A stretch of DNA of 64,000 nt from Niastella koreensis GR20-10 (GTDB taxonomy: Bacteria > Bacteroidota > Bacteroidia > Chitinophagales > Chitinophagaceae), in the NCBI RefSeq assembly GCF_000246855.1, contig NC_016609.1:2356001-2420000 (forward strand). The letters run 5' to 3'. The notes under the pieces are model-generated. The model did no database searches. It was not told where the DNA came from and saw only the letters and a list, made by a program, of their open reading frames with translations. The position numbers were made by a program, and so were the translations under genes. Numbering within the stretch: the first letter of the stretch is position 1; the number at the start of each line of letters is the position of its first letter. Positions 44,121 through 53,025 of the stretch are shown here, piece after piece.

Positions 44121-44588
44121 ATGAACCTGCCAAAACAACTCGCCACACACTTCAGAGCATTTTATAGCGGTGGTAATTATACCGGGGTTAATTTAAAAAA
44201 CACATTGGAAGGGGTAACCTGGCAACAGGCCACCACTTCCATTTTTACTTGTAATACCATTGCAGTATTGATCTATCACATGAATTATTATGTGCGGCTG
44301 GTGACGAAAGTATTGCAGGGGCTTCCGCTGGAGGGAAGTGATAAATATGCGTTTGATGCGCCGCCGGTTCAAAGTGCCGAAGATTGGGAACAATTAAAGA
44401 ACAGTGTTTTTTCCGATGCAGAAAACATAGCTCAAATAATTGAACAGCTGCCGTTCGAAAAGCTGGACGAAGTTTTTCATGATGAACGATATGGCAACTT
44501 TTACCGCAATTTGCAGGGGATAGTAGAACATAACAATTATCACCTGGGGCAGATCTTATTATTAAAGAAGATTATGAGTCAGGTGTAA
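44121..44588 (+). CDS. DinB-family protein
   Basis: A 155-residue four-helix-bundle protein. Histidines in LIYHMNYYVRL (about residue 53) and in HNNYHLGQIL near the C-terminus match the three-histidine metal site of the DinB/YfiT superfamily. Members use thiol cofactors or act in detoxification; the substrate here is unknown. A small AGTAGG/CCTACT hairpin lies at 44099-44117, just before the start. Confidence 0.8.
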   Translation: MNLPKQLATHFRAFYSGGNYTGVNLKNTLEGVTWQQATTSIFTCNTIAVLIYHMNYYVRLVTKVLQGLPLEGSDKYAFDAPPVQSAEDWEQLKNSVFSDAENIAQIIEQLPFEKLDEVFHDERYGNFYRNLQGIVEHNNYHLGQILLLKKIMSQV

Positions 44589-44621
44589 TTGGAATGATGT
44601 AAGGGTATCGGCCCAAAGGCA

Positions 44622-44670
44622 AAAGCCTAAAGCAAAAAGCGAATGCAACGCGTTTTTGGCTTTAGGCTTT
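44622..44670. terminator. bidirectional terminator between convergent genes
   Basis: AAAGCCTAAAGCAAAAAGCG (44622-44641) is nearly complementary to CGCGTTTTTGGCTTTAGGC (44649-44667) and beyond, giving an imperfect stem of about 20 bp. It lies between the convergent DinB and DUF92 genes. Confidence 0.7.
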
Positions 44671-44695
44671 CACCTTTAAACTTTAGGCCTGCAAC

Positions 44696-45406
44696 TTAAA
44701 CCACAAATCCCAGTAACCCTATCAATCCCGCTACAAGAGTATTCAGAAAATTAACCTGGTCATTCTTTATCCATCCCTTTCTTTCAAGGGCGGCGCCGAG
44801 CAGGGAGTCGGTCATGTTGCCAATAAAACCAGCCAGTACAATCCACCATACCAGTGAATGGTAACCATAGGCAGCGATGTAAATGAAAGCGATCAGGAGG
44901 CTGCCTGCTATACCCCATAATGTTCCTTCCAGGCTTATTACCCCGTCCAGTCCGCAGGTATCTTTTTTAAAGGTGAGAATATTGTAAAAGTTCTTTCCGT
45001 AAATACTGCCTAATTCAGAAGAGAGCGTGTCGGCGCTTGCAGAAGCCAGCGAAGCCGCAGTTGCCAGCCGCCATGCAATTATGTGTTGCGGAAAGATCCA
45101 GGCCAGTAAGCCCGCTAATGCGGCCACACCGCCATTGGCCAGTACCTGTGAGGCGGTTCGTTGTCCCTTGTTCTTCTCTGCTATCCCCAATCGTTCTTTT
45201 TTGCGTCGGCCCAGCGAGGTTGCCAGGGTACCTGCCACAAAAAAAGCACCCAGTAAAACAATACCGGTAACGCCAAGCCCTTTATACAGCAGGGCCGCCA
45301 TCAACCCACCGGTAAACGCACCAGCAATGGTTAGTTTGCGGAAAATGATGGTGGCGGCTACGCTTGCAACAATAAAAACCAGCACAATCAAATCAGGGAT
45401 GTTCAT
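44696..45406 (-). CDS. DUF92-family membrane protein
   Basis: A 236-residue protein with about six helices. The family pattern is clear: GGVAALAGLLAWIFPQ, ATAASLASASADTLSSELGS, and ISLEGTLWGIAGSLLIAF with GNMTDSLLGAALERKG near the end. DUF92 is related to the VTE5/phytol kinase and CTP-dependent lipid kinase group, but bacterial roles are unsettled. It is 36 bp downstream of the helicase gene on the same strand. Confidence 0.85.
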   Translation of the reverse strand: MNIPDLIVLVFIVASVAATIIFRKLTIAGAFTGGLMAALLYKGLGVTGIVLLGAFFVAGTLATSLGRRKKERLGIAEKNKGQRTASQVLANGGVAALAGLLAWIFPQHIIAWRLATAASLASASADTLSSELGSIYGKNFYNILTFKKDTCGLDGVISLEGTLWGIAGSLLIAFIYIAAYGYHSLVWWIVLAGFIGNMTDSLLGAALERKGWIKNDQVNFLNTLVAGLIGLLGFVV

Positions 45407-45442
45407 GCGGGCAAGCTACAGCGTTTTACCCACCCCGAAAAA

Positions 45443-48400
45443 TTATTCAGCTATCAGTTCCCTATAGGTAATAATGTTTTCAGAAAACTGTTTGTCGATG
45501 AAACCGTTTTTTGATTCAATTTGCAATATTAATTCCTGGTATTGTTTGGAAGTTCGTAATACGGCTGAATTACCAAGTAAAATGAATTGTTCACTTGCCC
45601 GGGAGATACTTACCAGCAGCTTTCTATCGGTTTTATCTGTATCGCCGGCCGCAATGCTTTGCATAGACGGTATTTGCCTGGCATGGCACACTGTACTGGA
45701 AAACAGAATGATCTTTCTTTCATCACCCTGGTACCGCTCCACCGTATCGATGATAAAATTCTCGTTGAGCAGGATGTCGGGTCGGAGGTGTCTTTTTATC
45801 TCTGCAATCTGTGCCCTGAATGGCGTAACTATTCCTATTTCGGCCGGGGTTACAATGCCTGTGTCAATTAAGTGCTGCGTTATGAAGGCCGCTACAATGG
45901 CTTCCTGTTCGTTTTTTTTCAGCGCATTTTCGGGAATGCTTTCAATAAAAACGATGCGGCTTGCCGTGAGTTCAAACAACGGATCGTCAACCGTTAATTT
46001 ATAAGGAGCCGCTTTGGTTTTTTGTTGAAGCTTCATGCTCATAAGCGGTTCGCGGTAATGCTGGGATATCAATCCGGCAATATCCTCGTGCATGCGGTAG
46101 TGATGTGTAAGTTGTCCGTATGCGTTTCCCCATTTTTTGTTGATGGCGTTGCGGGTAAGCCGTTCAAATAAAGAAGTACGCAGGTCGGTAACACCCAGGT
46201 TATTCAGGTATTTGTTGCCGGTGATACAGGTTTTGGCATCCTGCGTTACAACGGAGGGCAATTGCTTATGGTCGCCAATCAAAATAAATTTTTCAAACAA
46301 AACCAAAATGCCGGCCAGGGTGGCTTCAGTTAATTGCGAGGCTTCGTCGATAATGACCTGGTTAAAATTCCCGGTCAGTTTTTTCAGCAGCAGCCAGTTG
46401 TTCTGAAAGGTAGCTACGGTTGATACAATTACCTGGTGGGAGTCAATCAACTGTTTCCAGGTATCGGGGTTATCGCCGCTTATCCGTTTGGTAAAAAGGT
46501 GCTCGTCGTTGATCATGTTGGTACCCAGCCGCAGGTAGGGAATGGTATATTTACTGTTTATTGGTTTGTTAAACGATTCACAGATCTTGTCAACGGCTTT
46601 ATTGGTAAAAGCCAGTACGATTATCTTATCTTTTGTTTTACAAATTTGTTCCTGCATGTAGTTCACCAGGAACGTGCTCGTTTTTCCTGTTCCGGGCGGG
46701 CCTTGCAGCAAATAATAATCGCGGGCATTCAACGCCTGCTGAATCACCTGGTTCTGTTTGCTGGTGAGGTGTTGATTGTTATAAGAAATGCTGGTTTCAG
46801 ATTTTGGTTCCTCGTGGCCAAATAACAATTTCTTTTTACGGTCGCTGCAGCATAATATATTGAACAAACTTGAAATGGTGCTCCAGTTATTCCGTTCCAG
46901 GATGTCCGGCTCAATGGCCCAGTATTGGTGAGCCCTTAAAAACGTATAATCTGTTTGAATGTTAAACAGGTTGATGGTCATTGAATTCAGACCTAAAGCA
47001 GATAGCGTGCCCTTCAGAATATGTTGTTTCAACGGGCTATAACCATCTTCCGATCTGGGATACAGGATCACCAGGTCGCCTTTACGAAAACTATGGGGGA
47101 TGTCGTTGTTATAGGTTAAGTGAATCTGTCCATTCTCCTCATCAATTTGTTTGATGTTCATATCGAACAAAATGCGAAAATCCTGCTCCTTGGCTAATTG
47201 GTTATCGAGCCACAACCCGGCAAAGCCATTCTGGTTATCTTCCCTGTCTTCTTTCAACATGTCGCCAACTTTGGCGTTGATCATTTCCCGTAAAGTAAAG
47301 GCTAATAATTCCTCGTAGTATTGCGAAGCTATTCTCGATGGATCGTAATGTGCTCTGAACTGGGTTAACTGGTCGCGTTTAAAGCCCGGATCTGTTACGC
47401 CTTCGTGTTTTATCTTACGTAGCAGACTGAAATCGCCATTAGCAAGCTGGTAAATTTTTGCCGTGATCTCATTCCTGATGTGCAGTACATCAATTTTTTC
47501 ACCACGCTCGCTTACAATAGACCGGTACGGCAAGGTGGTGCATTGCGAATAAAATACGGCATTGGCGCCCTGCCTGTTTTGGCCATAGGTGCTTTGCAGC
47601 AACAGGTCGTAGCACACTACCTGCATCTTATGGTTTACCCGGGCAATGTGTACCACATGATTGGTAGGGCTGCCGCTTTTTAACTCCACAATATCTTTGG
47701 AGTTGAGCTTTTTATTAATGCCCAACAGGTCAATACGGCCCTGCAGGCCAAACTCTTTTGAAAAATAAGTTGGCTCAATCCATATTTCCTTGCCCTTCTG
47801 GGTTTCAACCAGGGTTTTAATATTTTTAAGGTGTTCGTTGAAAATAGATTGCTTTACAAGTTGCATTTGTAAGTTGCCAAACTGCGCGGCTTTTAACGCA
47901 TTGCTTTTTTGCGCCTTTTTATAAACAGCTTCCAGGTCCTGTTTTTTGTCCCGGACAATTTCATCGAGAAAATAACCTACCATGCTACCCTTTAAGGCCG
48001 GGATCCCCGGCAGTTCATCTACCACTTTACCTAAAAAGAACAGATCGCTGCTTGATTGTTGTGCGGATAGAAAGCATTCGCCAACCGCCGTTGCATCAAC
48101 CAGGAAATCGGGTTCCAGGGCAATCAGTGATTCGTAGGTGGTGGTGTATTGATTACCGGCTTTTCCGGTGTAGGTAATATTTTGTAATTGCAGAATAGCA
48201 CCCGGCGTCAATAACTGCCTGATGGGCGTTAGGTTGGCATGAGGTTGCGCCTTTACCAGTATTTCAACCAGACCTTCCATATTTTCCAGGTCATATCCCT
48301 GTAAAGTAAAACAGGCGTTGCCTTTGTAATCGGTTATTTCGCTCCAGGCAGCAACCAATATTTTCAGGTTGGTTAGGGTGTCGTATTTTCTTTGTGGAAC

Positions 48401-48799
48401 TAATTTTAAAAAGTACCCGTCACTGTAAGGAAGGGTATCAAGCTCCTTTGTATTTGTTTTATCATTCGACAGCAGTTTAACCAGCCGGTATAACAGGGCA
48501 ATGCCTTGTTGAATGGCCTTAGGCGTCGTTTTATTAATGTTCCCTTCTTTGATGAACCTTCTGAAGGCATCCAGGTTTTGCCGTTCAGTGACGCTCATAT
48601 TCAATTGCGAGAGCAAATACCGGAAACGGGCATAAAAGTTCCTGAAGGCAACCAGTTCTTCGTTCGTTGAAGTTTTAATGAGTTTGTAAAATGCGCTGCT
48701 CAGGTTGGAGAATCGTTCAGTTGGTTCGGCTTTGGAGTGTTGTATCAATATAAGCTCCGCGTAAAAAGCCTGCGCTTTTTGACTGTCAATCGTTGTCAT
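45443..48799 (-). CDS. Dna2-like helicase with PD-(D/E)xK nuclease domain
   Basis: An 1118-residue single chain. Residues about 330-450 hold a PD-(D/E)xK nuclease core, with Asp in LQGRIDLLG and the ExK in DIVELKSG. Residues about 680-1090 are an SF1B helicase of the Upf1/Dna2 group: Walker A QGPPGTGKTS, DEASQ (motif II), GDHKQLPS (III), LTHHYRMHEDI (IV), and VERYQGDERKIILFSS (V) with VSISRASEQFIL (VI). The N-terminal 330 residues are of unknown fold. I do not see the four-cysteine iron-sulfur pattern of eukaryotic Dna2. It stands without restriction or toxin partners, so repair or RNA/DNA processing is as likely as phage defence. Confidence 0.88.
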   Translation of the reverse strand: MTTIDSQKAQAFYAELILIQHSKAEPTERFSNLSSAFYKLIKTSTNEELVAFRNFYARFRYLLSQLNMSVTERQNLDAFRRFIKEGNINKTTPKAIQQGIALLYRLVKLLSNDKTNTKELDTLPYSDGYFLKLVPQRKYDTLTNLKILVAAWSEITDYKGNACFTLQGYDLENMEGLVEILVKAQPHANLTPIRQLLTPGAILQLQNITYTGKAGNQYTTTYESLIALEPDFLVDATAVGECFLSAQQSSSDLFFLGKVVDELPGIPALKGSMVGYFLDEIVRDKKQDLEAVYKKAQKSNALKAAQFGNLQMQLVKQSIFNEHLKNIKTLVETQKGKEIWIEPTYFSKEFGLQGRIDLLGINKKLNSKDIVELKSGSPTNHVVHIARVNHKMQVVCYDLLLQSTYGQNRQGANAVFYSQCTTLPYRSIVSERGEKIDVLHIRNEITAKIYQLANGDFSLLRKIKHEGVTDPGFKRDQLTQFRAHYDPSRIASQYYEELLAFTLREMINAKVGDMLKEDREDNQNGFAGLWLDNQLAKEQDFRILFDMNIKQIDEENGQIHLTYNNDIPHSFRKGDLVILYPRSEDGYSPLKQHILKGTLSALGLNSMTINLFNIQTDYTFLRAHQYWAIEPDILERNNWSTISSLFNILCCSDRKKKLLFGHEEPKSETSISYNNQHLTSKQNQVIQQALNARDYYLLQGPPGTGKTSTFLVNYMQEQICKTKDKIIVLAFTNKAVDKICESFNKPINSKYTIPYLRLGTNMINDEHLFTKRISGDNPDTWKQLIDSHQVIVSTVATFQNNWLLLKKLTGNFNQVIIDEASQLTEATLAGILVLFEKFILIGDHKQLPSVVTQDAKTCITGNKYLNNLGVTDLRTSLFERLTRNAINKKWGNAYGQLTHHYRMHEDIAGLISQHYREPLMSMKLQQKTKAAPYKLTVDDPLFELTASRIVFIESIPENALKKNEQEAIVAAFITQHLIDTGIVTPAEIGIVTPFRAQIAEIKRHLRPDILLNENFIIDTVERYQGDERKIILFSSTVCHARQIPSMQSIAAGDTDKTDRKLLVSISRASEQFILLGNSAVLRTSKQYQELILQIESKNGFIDKQFSENIITYRELIAE

Positions 48800-49199
48800 G
48801 AGGGGTTCTGGGGTTTATATAACAAAATATGCATATTCTTTGCGCATTTGCAAGGGGCCAGCTGTTAAAATGTATTATGATTTATCCCATTACGGGATTA
48901 CCAATGAACCCAGTAAATAGTACTATTTATTTTGTATAAATGAAAAAATGCTTTCCGGTTTTGAGTACCTGGTGCTCAACTAACCGGGGAGCGCAACCCG
49001 GGAAAACCATTTACAAAAACCGTAAAATCACGGATTGCATGAATGGAATAAATTATGTAAAGTTGTTTTCCTGCGTAGTTATGCTTAGGGGTGTTTTAGG
49101 AATTTTGAAGAAATTATGATTAACGGTAATAGGAAACCGGATATCGGTTGATGGTTGAGCTACCTTTATAGCACCACAGACTAAACCTTTAATGAAATT
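48800..49199. other. 400-bp intergenic region without gene
   Basis: No open frame with family resemblance and no RNA gene was seen. The stretch lies upstream of both the divergent helicase gene and the pseudo-receiver gene, so it should hold both promoters; no exact TAnnTTTG element was found. A GC-rich imperfect dyad (CCGGTTTTG to CCGGGAAAACC) lies around 48955-49008. Confidence 0.5.
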
Positions 49200-49592
49200 A
49201 TGAGCAACACCGGTACGGCAAAAATTGCCCTTATCGACAGTCACCCTTTGATGCGCGAATGCATCTCCAGTTATCTGGCAGGTTTTGATTATTCAATCAC
49301 CTTGCAGGTAGGAGATGGGAAGGAACTGATTGATCAGTTAACAAAGGAAAATGTTCCAGATGTATGCCTGCTGGAATTTAATGCGCGGAAAAAAAACGGG
49401 TACGACATAATAAAAATGTTGCGGTCTTCCTGTCCAAACATGAAGATTGCGATCTACTCCATGCAAACCGGGCCGGTTGAAAATAAAATCCCTTCAGGCG
49501 CCGATGTTATCATCCCCGATCAAATCTCCATTGCGGATTTTAAATCCACACTCGATAACCTGATACAACGGCAACCCTTTGTAGCAAGCTAA
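49200..49592 (+). CDS. single-domain receiver lacking the phospho-acceptor
   Basis: A 130-residue receiver-fold protein with the start IALIDSHPLMRECI (acidic pair reduced to one Asp) and the end FKSTLDNLI. At the phosphorylation site the usual LLD is LLE (VCLLEFNARKKNGYD), so the acceptor is glutamate. The conserved lysine of the KP motif is replaced in VIIPDQIS. It cannot be phosphorylated in the normal way and may be a phosphomimetic or protein-docking domain. There is no output domain and no kinase next to it. Confidence 0.8.
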   Translation: MSNTGTAKIALIDSHPLMRECISSYLAGFDYSITLQVGDGKELIDQLTKENVPDVCLLEFNARKKNGYDIIKMLRSSCPNMKIAIYSMQTGPVENKIPSGADVIIPDQISIADFKSTLDNLIQRQPFVAS

Positions 49593-49721
49593 TTGTATGT
49601 TTCTTCGCCCTTAAAATAAAAAGAGGGGTACGGATGGATACAAATCAGTTAAACGTTGATTAAAAACGGGACTCGCGTAAGGTAAAAGGGATTAGGGACA
49701 GAATTAATTTGTAGCGTGAGC

Positions 49722-49847
49722 ATGGCTGATCCTATGATAGCCGGACTTCCGGTATCCCGTACTGCTAATCATTCTCAACCCAGTGAGAAATTCATAAGAG
49801 AGTTGATCGTTTTCCAGGGAGGTGGATATATACTGGTTTTTCAATAA
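49722..49847 (+). pseudogene. possible fragment of a RelE/ParE-type toxin
   Basis: A 41-codon frame beginning MADPMIAGLPVSRTANHSQP and ending IRELIVFQGGGYILVFQ. The last segment resembles the (I/T)REL(V/I)V..GYI(V)LY core of RelE/ParE toxins, but both the start and the final strand are missing. No antitoxin gene is adjacent. Short length makes this tentative. The rest of 49593-50159 shows no gene apart from two FNR-like palindromes. Confidence 0.3.
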
Positions 49848-49955
49848 TCATTTTATCCGGAAGGATATTCGCTGTTTTGGGGGTACTTGTAAGTTAGTAA
49901 AAAATTCAATATAAATATTAAATAGCATACTATTTAATGTTGGCGTTAGTGGGTG

Positions 49956-50091
49956 TTGATTTTGGTCAATTTGTAAATCCCTCATTCATCTGGGTATGTT
50001 ACTAAAATATCACGGGTTTCAATAAGTAGTTTTATGTATCGGTGAACATTGCCCGGTAACATGGCTGCGTGCTATTCTTGATTGTGGTCAA
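49956..50091 (+). promoter_or_regulatory. two TTGAT-N4-GTCAA boxes before the DUF11 surface protein
   Basis: TTGAT-TTTG-GTCAA at 49956-49969 and TTGAT-TGTG-GTCAA at 50078-50091 are the closest matches in the window to the FNR/DNR consensus. They are 122 bp apart. A TATATTTTG element (50129-50137), the same nine bases as before ric, lies 52.5 bp from the second box centre to its last G, so the phasing seen in the respiration island is not kept. Confidence 0.5.
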
Positions 50092-50159
50092 AGAATATTT
50101 CCTGCACTAGGAGTACTGCCATTGAATTTATATTTTGTAAGCAGTACAATCCATAACCT

Positions 50160-52517
50160 ATGAGTAAACAATTCTACACGAATTCAACTCTACGTATACC
50201 ATTATTACTGCTGTTGCTGGGTGTTTTGTGTAAAGTACAGGCGCAAACGCTAAACATTAGCAAATCTGTTGCAAATATTACTACAACAGGCGACGGCACT
50301 ACCGCTTCACAGAGTGACGTATTACAGTATACCATCATCGTTAACAACCTGTCGGCATTGAACATTACCAGTGCTACGGTATTTGATAATATTCCGGCGG
50401 GGGCATCGTATGTAGCAGGTTCCACCACCCTAAACGGGATTGCAGCAGCAGATGTGGGTGGCGCCATGCCGTTTGCCATAACCGGGGGATTGATAAATTC
50501 ACCATCGTATGGGGCTGGTATTCTGGCGCCAAACGCAAGCGCTACCATCACCTTTAGGGTAAAGGTTACGGCAAATGGCGGCAGCATAAGCAATTATGCC
50601 ACGCTACAGGGTATTTATAGTTCCGCCAATTTTATCCAGGGCACCAACACCGTCTTTACCAATCTTACGGCTGATGCCGGCTGTTCGGTGGTATACCAGT
50701 GCACGGCCATCACGCCCGAAGGTTCACCCGCCGATCCCTTATACTACCGGTTTATAAAAACACTTGATAAAAGCAATGGCCAGGGCGGGCCCATTTTGTA
50801 CGATGGCGAGAATGGCCCTTGTTTTGATGCTGTTTCCGGAGCTGTTATTGCCGGTGGACTTATGGATTATGTAGCCGCTATTGCTTACGATAAAACTACC
50901 AATCGCATTTACTTTGTAAATAATTACGCTACCAATCCTGCCCAGGACCTGTGTTATGTGGACCTGAACGCTTCGCCTGTTTGTGCCCGTAAATTTACGG
51001 GGTACCCGCTCGAGCCCAATGTGTCGTACAGCATAAACCGAATGGCTTTTGCTTCCGATGGCCTTGGTTATGCCGTTACCTCGCATGGCGACGACCTTAT
51101 TCAGTTTTCGGTAAGTACAGTTACGGGGCTGCCGGTGATTACCCGGTTGGGTCCCTTGATCAATGATGCCACAAATGGCGTCAATGATGTGCTGGGCGAA
51201 ACCGGCGGCGATCTGTTTGGCGATGGTTCGGGAAAATTATACCTGATAGCCAATAGCAGCAAACTCTACAAAATAAACCCTGCCACCCGGGTTACCACTT
51301 TTTTAGGGGGCATCAATCCATCACCGGCCAGTAGTTCCAATTCCATTGCCATTGACCCTGCCGGGAATGTATACATTGGCGGTTCGTACCAGGATGTATA
51401 TAAAGTAAACCTGGCTACCATGGGGGGCACTTCAATAACCGGCGGCGCCATCAGTAATGTATGGACCAGCGGCGATTTTACCAGTTGTGGATTCCCGGTG
51501 TTGTCACCGGCGCTGATTGCCAATAAAACGTATCGCAATACGCGCGGCGTGCCATTTGTGGTGGGGGGCGATACGGTTGAATATTCCATTGAAGTAACCA
51601 ATACCGGCAATATCAATGCGCCCGGGGTTAAATTATTCGATTCCGTTCCATCTGCTACCGCCTACATTCCCAATTCAACAGCTATGAATGGAATAGGCAT
51701 AGCTGATAATAGCGGCGTTATGCCTTTTGCCATCGCTGGTGGGCAATATATTAATTCAACCGGTGAGCAAAGCGGGATAGTTAAACCTGGAGCCGGCAAT
51801 AAAGTAGTAGTGACCTTTAGGGCTAAAACAATTGCCGATATGTACGTGTGCAACCAGTCGCGGATAACGTTGCTGGATGGAGATGGCAATACCATCTTTG
51901 TTAATTCCGACGACCCGGCGCAACCGGGCAGTCAGAATGCCACCTGTTTTTATACCAGTGGGGTGTTGGCTACAAACAGTTTAAACTTCAGTGGCAGCCT
52001 TGCTAATAATCAATCGCTGTTGAAATGGACGCTGCAGGAAGATGATAATATTGCGGGGTATGAACTGGAATATTCCGAAACGCCCGATCATTTTAAAACA
52101 ACCGGTAAATTAACAGCCCGGCACAATGGAAACATCGGGAGCGATTACCAGTTTGCAGATAAAATAAATACAACTGCCGACTCCCGGTTTTACCGGTTAA
52201 AGATCGTGCAACAGAATGGGCGCTATACTTATTCCGGCATTGTTTTTCTTAGTTTGAAAGAAGTGGGGATGAATGTATACCCCAATCCATTTCATAAAGA
52301 AATAAATGTGCAGCTGCAGTTGAAAATGGCGGAGCAGCTCCGATTCAGGCTGGTTGATTTTTATGGAAAGGAAGTATATACATCGGCGCAATCTTTTTCT
52401 GCCGGTTATCACTCCGTTAGTTTGAACGTACCTGCTGGTTGCCGGCCAGGTATGTATGTGCTGGAAGTGTCGGGACCTAAAGGCCGGTTATTACAACAAA
52501 AACTGCTTAAAAAATAA
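50160..52517 (+). CDS. DUF11-repeat surface protein with T9SS type A domain
   Basis: 785 residues with a signal peptide (to about residue 28). Two conserved-repeat (DUF11) Ig-like domains lie at about 30-160 (VLQYTIIVNN, VFDNIPAGASYVAGSTTLNG) and 455-590 (VEYSIEVTNTGN, LFDSVPSATAYIPNST). Between them (about 170-450) a propeller-like region has repeated IAYDKTTNRIYFVNN and NVYIGGSYQ strands. The C-terminal 75 residues (NVYPNPFHKEINVQL, then PGMYVLEV, QQKLLKK) are a type A sorting domain for the type IX system. Likely a cell-surface or released structural protein. Confidence 0.88.
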   Translation: MSKQFYTNSTLRIPLLLLLLGVLCKVQAQTLNISKSVANITTTGDGTTASQSDVLQYTIIVNNLSALNITSATVFDNIPAGASYVAGSTTLNGIAAADVGGAMPFAITGGLINSPSYGAGILAPNASATITFRVKVTANGGSISNYATLQGIYSSANFIQGTNTVFTNLTADAGCSVVYQCTAITPEGSPADPLYYRFIKTLDKSNGQGGPILYDGENGPCFDAVSGAVIAGGLMDYVAAIAYDKTTNRIYFVNNYATNPAQDLCYVDLNASPVCARKFTGYPLEPNVSYSINRMAFASDGLGYAVTSHGDDLIQFSVSTVTGLPVITRLGPLINDATNGVNDVLGETGGDLFGDGSGKLYLIANSSKLYKINPATRVTTFLGGINPSPASSSNSIAIDPAGNVYIGGSYQDVYKVNLATMGGTSITGGAISNVWTSGDFTSCGFPVLSPALIANKTYRNTRGVPFVVGGDTVEYSIEVTNTGNINAPGVKLFDSVPSATAYIPNSTAMNGIGIADNSGVMPFAIAGGQYINSTGEQSGIVKPGAGNKVVVTFRAKTIADMYVCNQSRITLLDGDGNTIFVNSDDPAQPGSQNATCFYTSGVLATNSLNFSGSLANNQSLLKWTLQEDDNIAGYELEYSETPDHFKTTGKLTARHNGNIGSDYQFADKINTTADSRFYRLKIVQQNGRYTYSGIVFLSLKEVGMNVYPNPFHKEINVQLQLKMAEQLRFRLVDFYGKEVYTSAQSFSAGYHSVSLNVPAGCRPGMYVLEVSGPKGRLLQQKLLKK

Positions 52518-52545
52518 AGCCCCGACTGTATCGCCGGGGCTTTTC
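52516..52545 (+). terminator. terminator of the DUF11 surface gene
   Basis: AGCCCCG (52518-52524) pairs with CGGGGCT (52535-52541) and is followed by TTTT, directly after the stop codon. A second CCCCGG/CCGGGG hairpin lies at about 52569-52585. Confidence 0.85.
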
Positions 52546-53025
52546 CCGTTTTGTTTTTGAACCATTGTCCCCGGAAAACCGGGGCTCCTCCAATGTGCGT
52601 TCCGGATTAAACGCTTGATTTCCTTAATTAACCTCTGATAACCTCTAAAAAAACAAATTTTGCTACCTCCTTGTTTACGGTTAAGGATTGAGGTTTTATT
52701 AAAGTTAACTAAAATCAGACATACAGCAGATAGCTAATAAATAGAATGTGTATGCGCTTGTTGTAATTTGCTTTTGAGGAAGTGAATGTTGCCTTATTGG
52801 TGCCTAGTGTAATTTGAAAGGCGTAGGCAGTGGGACGACAGCTTCAAGCCGCAAGATGTAAGCAATACACCTCTGCGCGGCAAGGCTGAAAGCAACCCTT
52901 AAGGGTTTTAACTTCAACATTCAGTATTCAACATTCAATATTCAATATTTTGCATTCGCCTTTATCAACCCTGTCAACTCGCCTCTTCCTGGTCAACTCG
53001 TCAACTGGTTAACTGGTCAACCTTC
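52546..53025. repeat. intergenic region with degenerate ~9-bp repeats
   Basis: No gene was seen from 52546 to 53000. From about 52913, units of the type ATTCAACATTCAATATTCAAT occur, and from 52974 units of the type GTCAACTCGTCAACTGGTTAAC run into the 3' end of the sigma factor gene, where they encode the last residues (VDQLTS) and the stop. The same word family is found at 16160-16205. A 12-bp palindromic AACCCTTAAGGGTT is at about 52896. Confidence 0.6.
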
